Assembly: GCA_045632305.1 (NCBI GenBank)
Contig: JAZQWL010000051.1
Coordinates: forward strand, 1 to 15,084
Origin: SVTX01 sp045632305
Lineage (GTDB): Bacteria > Bacillota > Clostridia > Oscillospirales > CAG-272
Reading direction: 5' to 3'
DNA length: 15,084 bases
The notes beneath the pieces were generated by a model. That model had not been told where the DNA came from, did not search any database, and saw only the letters and a list, made by a program, of their open reading frames with translations. A program made the translations under genes and the position numbers. Below, piece after piece: positions 1 through 5,683 of this stretch (the stretch's first letter is position 1; every line of letters starts with the position of its first letter).

Positions 1-313
1 CCGGGCTTCACAGGGCAGAGTAGCTGATAACGTCAGCCGTAGGTAACTACCGGGAAAGTGCAACAGAAATAACCCGCCGACGTAAATACATCGGTAAGGA
101 TGGAAAGGCGAGGTAAGAGCTCACCCACTCCTATGGTAACATAGGTTTGCTGTAAACCCTACTTGAAGCAACACCCTGATTGAGTGTTTGCCCGACCGCC
201 CGCAAGGGCTATTTTGGGGTGGCATATCATTAATTTGATAAAGCTTTTCGGTGACGGAAAGCGAAGATTGATAACCGTTTAAGACAGAACCCGGCTTATA
301 GACCGAGCTATAG
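1..313 (+). ncRNA. rnpB: RNase P RNA, 5'-truncated by window edge
   Basis: This is the catalytic RNA of ribonuclease P, which removes the 5' leader from pre-tRNAs. Conserved blocks occur in the expected order. A GGGCTTCACAGGGCAGAG block lies at about 3-20. The GGGAAAGTGCAACAGAAA core block lies at about 52-69. The GGAAAGGCGAGGTAAGAGCT block lies at about 102-121. The universal 3' core block ACAGAACCCGGCTTATAG lies at about 284-301. The final bases, about 302-313, should pair with the missing 5' end to form helix P1. The gene normally begins some tens of bases before the first block seen here, so roughly the first 60 bases lie outside the window. The overall order fits a bacterial class A RNA, but I did not fold it. 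A hairpin terminator follows immediately. An open frame antisense to it (121-333) is a shadow. Confidence 0.95.
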
Positions 314-352
314 AAAAATGAGTTGCACGTCAATGCAACTCATTTTTCTTTT
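314..352. terminator. Bidirectional rho-independent terminator after rnpB and the VTT gene
   Basis: A 14-bp perfect stem (314-327 paired with 334-347) encloses the loop CGTCAA. On the plus strand it is followed by a T-rich tract at 343-360, ending rnpB. On the minus strand the same stem is followed by TTTTTC, ending the operon that runs leftward. The stop codon of the minus-strand VTT gene (340-342) lies inside the stem, so the two converging units share this element. Confidence 0.9.
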
Positions 353-1044
353 TTATTTTTCATGGAGCTGTAGATTGTAAGCCCAATGATGCTTAGCACG
401 GCAATACCCGAAAAAATATATATCGCAAGCATTATTTTGTTTGATCCGAAGGCATCGCCGCCTGCAGTAGAGCTGACGATCGAAGGAATTTTAGCAAATG
501 TCGTGAGAAGCAGATAATGCCATATCTTCATATCAGTTAAGCCGATTACGTAAGTAAGCATATCCTTGGGTGTGCCGGGAATAAAGAACAGCAAAAATGT
601 AAGTGTGTTGCGTCGTGTCGGGTTGTTAAGTATCGGCAGGGAGTTTATATCCTCATCGGGATAGAATGCTCGAATAATTTTCAGACCGAATCTTCTTGTA
701 AGAAAAATTGCGCTAATGCTGCCGATAATGTTTCCTATGAGTACGAGTATCAGGCCAGAAATTGCACCGAATGCGTAGCCGGCTGCAATTTCTACAAGCT
801 CGCCGGGTATGAATGCAATTACAACCTGGATTGCTGTTACTGCAATCATGATGAGGGATCCGATTATATAATGTTCGTCGATATACGCGCGAATTATTGA
901 AGCATCCCCGAAATATTTACGGATAAGCAGAGCTCCGATAATTGTACATATCACAAGCAGAACCGAAAATGCTGACAGAAAGATGGCTAAAGTCAATCTT
1001 TTTCTATGTCTGATCTCGGAGTTTTGATTGTTGTCAGATTTCAT
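340..1044 (-). CDS. VTT/TVP38-TMEM64 family (DedA-related) integral membrane protein
   Basis: A 234-residue polytopic membrane protein of the VTT (SNARE-associated/DedA-like) family. Hydrophobic segments lie at about 17-41, 62-79, 84-115, 148-168, 175-195 and 203-227. Two family-type re-entrant motifs are visible: FIPGELVEIAAGYAFG at 78-93 and FIPGTPKDMLTYVIGLT at 154-170. Members are linked to lipid or undecaprenyl-phosphate handling and membrane homeostasis, but the substrate of this one cannot be told from sequence. It is the last gene of a response regulator / kinase / VTT operon. Its ATG overlaps the kinase's last codons by 11 bases, with AAGGT three bases upstream, so translation is probably coupled. 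Co-transcription suggests that the two-component system controls it or senses a related membrane state. The family call is solid; the function is open. Confidence 0.88.
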   Translation of the reverse strand: MKSDNNQNSEIRHRKRLTLAIFLSAFSVLLVICTIIGALLIRKYFGDASIIRAYIDEHYIIGSLIMIAVTAIQVVIAFIPGELVEIAAGYAFGAISGLILVLIGNIIGSISAIFLTRRFGLKIIRAFYPDEDINSLPILNNPTRRNTLTFLLFFIPGTPKDMLTYVIGLTDMKIWHYLLLTTFAKIPSIVSSTAGGDAFGSNKIMLAIYIFSGIAVLSIIGLTIYSSMKNKKEK

Positions 1045-2125
1045 TTACCTTAGGTAGGATCACGGTGAATTCAGCGCCGCGATCGATCTCACTTTCAACC
1101 TCAATTGTACCGCCGGCGAGGGTTACGATTCTTGAGGCAATATTAAGGCCGATGCCGTTGCCGCTAAGATTATGTGACTTATCTCCCTGATAGAATTTTT
1201 CGAAGATTCGCGACTTTGTTTCGTCGGTCATTCCTATACCGTGATCGCGGATTTTGAAAATAATCGCGTCGCCGACATCGGTAAGTGAAATAGTAATAAT
1301 TCCGTTATCAGGCGTGAATTTTATGGCGTTTGAAATAAGATTTATCCATACGTGCGATAGCATTTCCTCATTAAAATTATACTGAACGTCGCCCATTTTG
1401 TCAAGATTGAACTCAATATTTTTTGCAGTCCATTCCTTATCAAGGAGAAGTATTGAACTTCTGATCTGTTCGTCAAGCGAGAAAACTGTTTTTTCGGTTA
1501 CGATCTGAAGATTTTCAAGTTTTGTGAGAAGAAGGATGTTTGCGGACATGTTTGCGAGGCGTGTAGACTCGGAAACAATAATGTCTATATATTCCTTTCG
1601 TGTCTCATTGGGGAGATTATCATTTTGAAGCTGCTTTGCAAATCCGCGGATGGAGACGATAGGAGTTTTGAATTCGTGAGAAAAGTTATTTATAAAATCG
1701 TTGCGGAACATTTCGATTCCGTCAAGATCGGACGCCATTTGATTGAACGTTCGCTCGATCTCGCCAATCTCAGTTACAGCGCCTTTTTTGTCGGTTTCTT
1801 CAATTCTTGCTTTAAAATTACCTTTTGAAATTTCCTTCATGCCGTGGCTTAAGCGTTTGAATTTTTTCATAAAAACATTACATGTAACAACGGATAGAAC
1901 GCAGCCAAAAATTATCGTCAGGAGTGCCATAAAGAGCGTTCTGATTATAAAGTGAAAGTTACCCGGACGATATCCGATTAGAGGAATAAGGATGATCAGT
2001 CCCATAGCTGAGAGCAGGCTCGTTATTGATATAAGAATAATTACTGCGCTTATAAACCAGAAGCGCATAGTTCCTTTTAGCTTGATTCTTTTCGTGTTGT
2101 AACGCTTACAATTGAACTTTGTCAT
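1034..2125 (-). CDS. Sensor histidine kinase with HAMP, HisKA and HATPase domains
   Basis: A membrane-bound histidine kinase partnered with the response regulator encoded just upstream. Numbering from the 2125 start (363 aa): TM1 about 21-48, an external loop of only about 12 residues, TM2 about 60-83, HAMP linker about 84-137, HisKA with FSHEFKTPI (phospho-acceptor His150), then a HATPase domain with an N box (NLISNAIKFTP), a G1 box (IRDHGIGM) and a GNGIGLNI lid. The very short external loop suggests an intramembrane-sensing kinase rather than one with a ligand-binding domain. I chose ATG 2125 because it shares one base with the regulator's TAA and has AGGCGG about 10 bases upstream. The alternative ATG at 2134 has that site almost touching it. 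Function is certain at family level; the stimulus is unknown. Confidence 0.93.
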   Translation of the reverse strand: MTKFNCKRYNTKRIKLKGTMRFWFISAVIILISITSLLSAMGLIILIPLIGYRPGNFHFIIRTLFMALLTIIFGCVLSVVTCNVFMKKFKRLSHGMKEISKGNFKARIEETDKKGAVTEIGEIERTFNQMASDLDGIEMFRNDFINNFSHEFKTPIVSIRGFAKQLQNDNLPNETRKEYIDIIVSESTRLANMSANILLLTKLENLQIVTEKTVFSLDEQIRSSILLLDKEWTAKNIEFNLDKMGDVQYNFNEEMLSHVWINLISNAIKFTPDNGIITISLTDVGDAIIFKIRDHGIGMTDETKSRIFEKFYQGDKSHNLSGNGIGLNIASRIVTLAGGTIEVESEIDRGAEFTVILPKVNEI

Positions 2126-2796
2126 TATTTGCATACCGCCTTGTAGCCGAGTCCACGAACCGTGATAATATCAAAATCTTGATTGTACTTGAATCTGTCG
2201 CGGAGTCTGCTTATGTGGACGTCGACGGTTCTTTCGTCACTCTCGCTGTCCATATCCCATATCTCGTCCATTAGTTGTCGTCTTGTAAAGATTTTATTCT
2301 GATAAGAAAGAAGCTTGAAGAGGAGCATAAATTCTTTTTGCGGAAGCTCATATTTTTTGCCGTTGCTTTCAACGGTGAAGGAATCGTAAACAAGCACTGT
2401 ATTTCCGACGGTTATTTTTCTCTCGCTGGCAATTTTTGAGCGTCGAAGGAGCGCGCCAACACGAAGTACCATCTCTTCCTCATCGATGGGCTTTGTCATG
2501 TAGTCATCCGTACCGATAATGAATCCCTTCCTTTTGTCAACGGGGGACATCTTTGCGCTTACCATAAGAATTGGCAGGTTACATCCCGAGCGTCTTAAAG
2601 TGTCGGTAAATTCAAATCCGTCCATTCTCGGCATCATAATGTCGAGAACTATCAGGTCTATATGCTTTTTGTCAAGAACGTCAAGAGCGTCAATTCCGTC
2701 GATAGCGGGAATAGCATTGTAGCCGTACTGCTCGAGAACAGTGCACATCAGTCTTCTTGAGTTTGTATCATCTTCAACAACTAAAATGTTAAACAT
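2125..2796 (-). CDS. OmpR/PhoB-family response regulator
   Basis: A 223-residue DNA-binding response regulator. The N-terminal receiver domain (1-118) carries the acidic pocket E8-D9, phospho-acceptor D52 in the VLDIMMPRMDG stretch, the S80 switch residue and K102 in the TKP motif. The C-terminal winged helix (about 128-222) has the ending ERTVDVHISRLRDRF ... VRGLGYK typical of OmpR/PhoB members. All phosphorylation residues are present, so it should be a functional partner of the downstream kinase. The start is supported by AAGGAG eight bases before the ATG and by a promoter further upstream. It is the first gene of the three-gene operon. The target genes are not evident; autoregulation and control of the VTT gene are plausible inferences only. 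Confidence 0.95.
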   Translation of the reverse strand: MFNILVVEDDTNSRRLMCTVLEQYGYNAIPAIDGIDALDVLDKKHIDLIVLDIMMPRMDGFEFTDTLRRSGCNLPILMVSAKMSPVDKRKGFIIGTDDYMTKPIDEEEMVLRVGALLRRSKIASERKITVGNTVLVYDSFTVESNGKKYELPQKEFMLLFKLLSYQNKIFTRRQLMDEIWDMDSESDERTVDVHISRLRDRFKYNQDFDIITVRGLGYKAVCK

Positions 2797-2829
2797 TGAT
2801 CTGTCTCCTTTTTGCGAGTTTATAATAAT

Positions 2830-2859
2830 TTTATCACAGAAATATTAACTCATTGTCAA
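2830..2859 (-). promoter_or_regulatory. SigA-type promoter for the response regulator operon
   Basis: Read on the minus strand, a perfect TTGACA (2854-2859) is followed after 18 bases by GATAAA (2830-2835), with TG one base before it (extended -10). Transcription would begin near 2823, leaving a short leader before the regulator's ATG at 2796. The -35 is perfect and the -10 is 4/6. Confidence 0.6.
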
Positions 2860-2906
2860 TTTATTTAAGATTTTTGGAATTATTTTGATTTTTATGCGAA
2901 TATATA

Positions 2907-2935
2907 TTGATATTTTATGATTGTAATGCTATAAT
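2907..2935 (+). promoter_or_regulatory. SigA-type promoter for cysteine synthase
   Basis: TTGATA (2907-2912), a 17-base spacer and TATAAT (2930-2935), with TGC immediately before the -10 (extended -10). The start site would be near 2942, giving a leader of only about 27 bases. That leaves no room for a T-box or S-box riboswitch. Confidence 0.8.
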
Positions 2936-2968
2936 TTTTATATGAAAATCAGAAGGTGAGGCGCGCAC

Positions 2969-3892
2969 ATGATTTATAATTCAATAATCGAACTTGTTGG
3001 AAAAACTCCTATCGTAAAGCTTTCAAATATAAAAAGCAAGTACGGGCTTGGTTGCGATATTTTGGCAAAGCTTGAATATTTCAATCCTCAGGGCTCGATA
3101 AAAGACAGAGTTGCTAAGAATATCATATGTTCCGCTGTTGCTGAAGGAAGATTGAGCGATGGGGGCACAATCATCGAGGCGACATCCGGAAACACAGGAA
3201 TAGGTCTTGCATTTTGCGCAACGGTTATGGGATATAAATCGATCATAGTTATGCCCGACAATATGTCAGTTGAGCGTATCAATATAATAAAGGCGCTTGG
3301 CGGAGAGGTTGTATTAACCGACAGTGTACACGGAATGAGGGGAGCAATTGAGAAAGCGACTGAAATTCATGAGAATACGCCGAACAGTATTATAGCCGGA
3401 CAGTTCGACAACCCTTCAAATCCCGAGACACATATATTGTCAACAGCCCCTGAAATATACGAGGATACCAATGGCTCGGTCGACGTTCTGATTTGCGGTG
3501 TAGGTACGGGCGGTACTATCAGCGGAATCGGAAAATATCTTAAATCTAAAAATGCCGACATTAAAATTGTCGCGGTCGAGCCCGCTTCAAGTCCGTATCT
3601 TTCTGAAGGTAAATCAGGCGCACATGCAATCGCGGGAATCGGCGCCGGATTTGTCCCTAAGGTTCTTGATACGGGAATTTATGATGAGATTATAACTGTT
3701 TCGGATGAGGACGCGATCGAGCATGCGAAGGTGCTCGGTACGACTGAAGGAATCCTTTGCGGAATAAGCTCCGGCGCCGCTCTTTGCGCTGCGCTTCAGG
3801 TTGCAAATAGGGAAGAAAGCAAGGGTAAAAATATTGTTGTTATTTTCCCGGATTCAGCTGACAGATACTACTCTACACAATTGTTTAAGTGA
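2969..3892 (+). CDS. cysK: Cysteine synthase (O-acetylserine sulfhydrylase)
   Basis: A PLP enzyme that makes L-cysteine from O-acetylserine and sulfide. It has 307 residues, the usual family length. The Schiff-base lysine is K45 in NPQGSIKDR. The substrate loop TSGNTG is at 72-77. The glycine-rich phosphate loop GVGTGGTISG lies near 176-185. GISSGAA near 268 supplies the PLP-pyridine serine, and the protein ends in PDSADRYYSTQLF, as CysK/CysM proteins do. AAGGTG lies ten bases before the ATG. The gene stands alone between its own promoter and a terminator. No cysE partner is in view. The closely related CysM isozyme cannot be excluded by eye, and no cystathionine beta-synthase extension is present. 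Confidence 0.93.
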   Translation: MIYNSIIELVGKTPIVKLSNIKSKYGLGCDILAKLEYFNPQGSIKDRVAKNIICSAVAEGRLSDGGTIIEATSGNTGIGLAFCATVMGYKSIIVMPDNMSVERINIIKALGGEVVLTDSVHGMRGAIEKATEIHENTPNSIIAGQFDNPSNPETHILSTAPEIYEDTNGSVDVLICGVGTGGTISGIGKYLKSKNADIKIVAVEPASSPYLSEGKSGAHAIAGIGAGFVPKVLDTGIYDEIITVSDEDAIEHAKVLGTTEGILCGISSGAALCAALQVANREESKGKNIVVIFPDSADRYYSTQLFK

Positions 3893-3895
3893 AGA

Positions 3896-3928
3896 AAAAG
3901 ACCTGAGAGATCTCAGGTCTTTTTTTAC
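3896..3928. terminator. Bidirectional terminator between cysK and mnmA
   Basis: The near-perfect inverted repeat AAAGACCTGAG / CTCAGGTCTTT is closed by a short AGAT loop. A run of seven or more T follows on the plus strand and a T5 run on the minus strand. It lies directly after the cysK stop and overlaps the mnmA stop codon at 3925, so it serves both converging genes. Confidence 0.9.
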
Positions 3929-4998
3929 TGTATTATGCCGCCGCCGACAACGTATTCACCGTCGTAGATAACCGCAGACTGACCTTTTGCGGGGGCTCGC
4001 TGCTTTTCGTCGAAAACGAGTGTGATCTCGTCTTCACCTGTCTGAATGGCGGTGCATTTTGCAGGGCGTTGCTTGTATCGAAGCTTTGCTTCAACTCGTA
4101 TTGGCTCTGTGATTTTGTCAACCGAAATCAGATTGGTTCCTTTAAGGATTACTGTATCGGAGAAAATAAACTCTTCATCCGCGAGAGTAACCGTATTCTC
4201 TTCGGGATTTTTTGACGCGACAAAAATGTGTCTGCCCATTGAAATGCCAAGTCCCTTCCGTTGGCCGATCGTATAATGAATAACGCCTTTGTGCTTGCCG
4301 ATTACGTTACCGTCGATATCAAGATAATCGCCTGCTTTGGATTCGTAACCCGTTTCGCGCATGATGAAGGAAGCATAGTCGCCGTCGGGAACAAAGCAGA
4401 TATCCTGGCTGTCGCCCTTGTTGGCATTTATGAAGCCCTGCTCGGCAGCAATCGCACGGATTTCATCTTTTGTGAATTCACCAAGTGGAAGGAGAGTTCG
4501 CGCAAGGGTCTCTTGTGATAATGTCCACAAAACGTATGATTGATCCTTATTTTCGTCCTTTGCACGGCGGAGGAGGAATCTGCCGTTTTCTCCCTTTTCT
4601 ATTCTTGCGTAATGACCTGTTGCGATCATATCCGCCCCCTCAAGCTTTGCCGCCTCGAAGAGCTTGTCAAACTTGAGATATCTATTACATTCAATGCAGG
4701 GATTAGGCGTTCCGCCACTAATGTAGGTTTTTGTGAAATTGTCGATCACCTTTTCTTTAAAAGCGCAGGAAAAGTCATATACACTATGAGAAATTCCGAG
4801 ATCGTCGCAGGTCGCTTTGGCATCTGCTATGTCCTTGTCAGTACCGCAAGGACGTTCGGTGTTGTTTTCGGAGCAGGGTGTGTAGAGCTTCATTGTTGCG
4901 CCGAAAAGATCGTATCCGCTCTGCTTTATAAGATAAGCGCAAACCGAGCTATCTACGCCACCGCTCATGGCAACCGCAACTGTTTTTTTATGTGTCAT
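3925..4998 (-). CDS. mnmA: tRNA-specific 2-thiouridylase MnmA
   Basis: Transfers sulfur to U34 (wobble) of Lys, Glu and Gln tRNAs using ATP and a persulfide donor. It has 357 residues from ATG 4998. The PP-loop SGGVDSS at 12-18 binds ATP. The catalytic cysteine pair is present: C101 in NPCIECN and C201 in SQDICFVPDG. HYTIGQRKGLGI at 241-252 is the family's central motif, and the C-terminal beta-barrel ends in VVGGGIIQ. A longer reading from TTG 5013 is possible, but it would place the GGGAGG ribosome site inside the gene. That site is seven bases before ATG 4998, whose A is also the last base of the trmL TGA stop. The gene is therefore translationally coupled to trmL. The protein looks complete and functional. 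Confidence 0.96.
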   Translation of the reverse strand: MTHKKTVAVAMSGGVDSSVCAYLIKQSGYDLFGATMKLYTPCSENNTERPCGTDKDIADAKATCDDLGISHSVYDFSCAFKEKVIDNFTKTYISGGTPNPCIECNRYLKFDKLFEAAKLEGADMIATGHYARIEKGENGRFLLRRAKDENKDQSYVLWTLSQETLARTLLPLGEFTKDEIRAIAAEQGFINANKGDSQDICFVPDGDYASFIMRETGYESKAGDYLDIDGNVIGKHKGVIHYTIGQRKGLGISMGRHIFVASKNPEENTVTLADEEFIFSDTVILKGTNLISVDKITEPIRVEAKLRYKQRPAKCTAIQTGEDEITLVFDEKQRAPAKGQSAVIYDGEYVVGGGIIQ

Positions 4999-5501
4999 CA
5001 GCAATCCTCCCAAGAAAATTGTGTGGGTGTTCCAAACTCAACGAGATTTTTGAAGTTATCCTGACGCAATATTTCATAGACCGCAATTGCAACGGCATTT
5101 GAAAGATTGAGGGATCTTAACGTGTCACGCATGGGAATTCGAACCACCGTATCTTTGTTTTCGCGAAGAAGCTCTTCGGGAAGTCCGCGGCTTTCCTTTC
5201 CAAACATAATGAAAACGTCGCCTTCATATTTTGCTTCGGTGTAGCATTTGGGTGCTTTTGTTGAGAAATAGTATATTTTAGCGTCTTTATGCTTGTTTTG
5301 GAAATCTTCGAGATTGTCGTAATAAGTTATATCGAGCTTGTCCCAATAGTCAAGACCTGCGCGCTTGAGCTTTTTATCGTCGGGCTCAAAGCCGAGGGGT
5401 CTGATAAGGTGAAGGGAAGCTCCCGTAGCTGCACAGGTTCTGGCTATATTGCCTGTGTTTTGCGGAATTTCGGGTTCAAGTAAAACAATATTTATATGCA
5501 T
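4998..5501 (-). CDS. trmL: tRNA (cytidine/uridine-34-2'-O)-methyltransferase TrmL
   Basis: A small SPOUT-family (trefoil-knot) methyltransferase that 2'-O-methylates the wobble nucleotide of tRNA-Leu using S-adenosylmethionine. It has 167 residues, which is typical, and shows the three SPOUT motifs: LEPEIPQNTGNIARTC at 8-23, MFGKESRGLP at 99-108 and RSLNLSNAVAIAVYEILR at 129-146. It is first in a two-gene unit with mnmA, and the stop/start overlap is TGATG. Both products modify position 34 of different tRNAs, so the pair forms a small wobble-modification operon. The ribosome site before ATG 5501 is weak (AGGAC), while the promoter upstream is strong. This family was earlier called CspR or YibK in some genomes. 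Confidence 0.93.
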   Translation of the reverse strand: MHINIVLLEPEIPQNTGNIARTCAATGASLHLIRPLGFEPDDKKLKRAGLDYWDKLDITYYDNLEDFQNKHKDAKIYYFSTKAPKCYTEAKYEGDVFIMFGKESRGLPEELLRENKDTVVRIPMRDTLRSLNLSNAVAIAVYEILRQDNFKNLVEFGTPTQFSWEDC

Positions 5502-5553
5502 ATTTTCGTCCTGTGGTTATAATTTTAAGCAAAAATTCAATTTTTGTACTTAA

Positions 5554-5582
5554 ATTATATATTAATTTATAAAATAATTCAA
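5554..5582 (-). promoter_or_regulatory. SigA-type promoter for trmL-mnmA
   Basis: On the minus strand, TTGAAT (5577-5582), a 17-base spacer and a perfect TATAAT (5554-5559). The start would be near 5547, about 45 bases before the trmL ATG. It diverges from the secA promoter, with about 30 bases between the two -35 boxes. Confidence 0.75.
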
Positions 5583-5611
5583 GTATTTTCTTAAAAATTT
5601 ACAAATATAGT

Positions 5612-5640
5612 TTGCAATGCATGAAAAAATGTGATATAAT
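5612..5640 (+). promoter_or_regulatory. SigA-type promoter for secA
   Basis: TTGCAA (5612-5617), a 17-base spacer and TATAAT (5635-5640), preceded by TGA (extended -10). Transcription would start near 5647, giving a leader of about 37 bases that contains the GGAGG site before the secA ATG. Confidence 0.8.
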
Positions 5641-5683
5641 ATACCGTAATGCAAAAAATCGACTCTTATGGAGGATCAAATAA

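Noticed and set aside
121..333. 70-codon minus-strand frame at the left edge
   Set aside because: It lies wholly antisense to the conserved core of the RNase P RNA and runs into the terminator; no ribosome site.
2936..2968. Cysteine-related riboswitch or T-box before cysK
   Set aside because: The predicted leader is only about 27 bases, too short for either element.
4540..5064. 174-codon plus-strand frame
   Set aside because: Antisense shadow of mnmA, whose motifs and start are clear; its cysteine-rich composition is typical of reversed coding.
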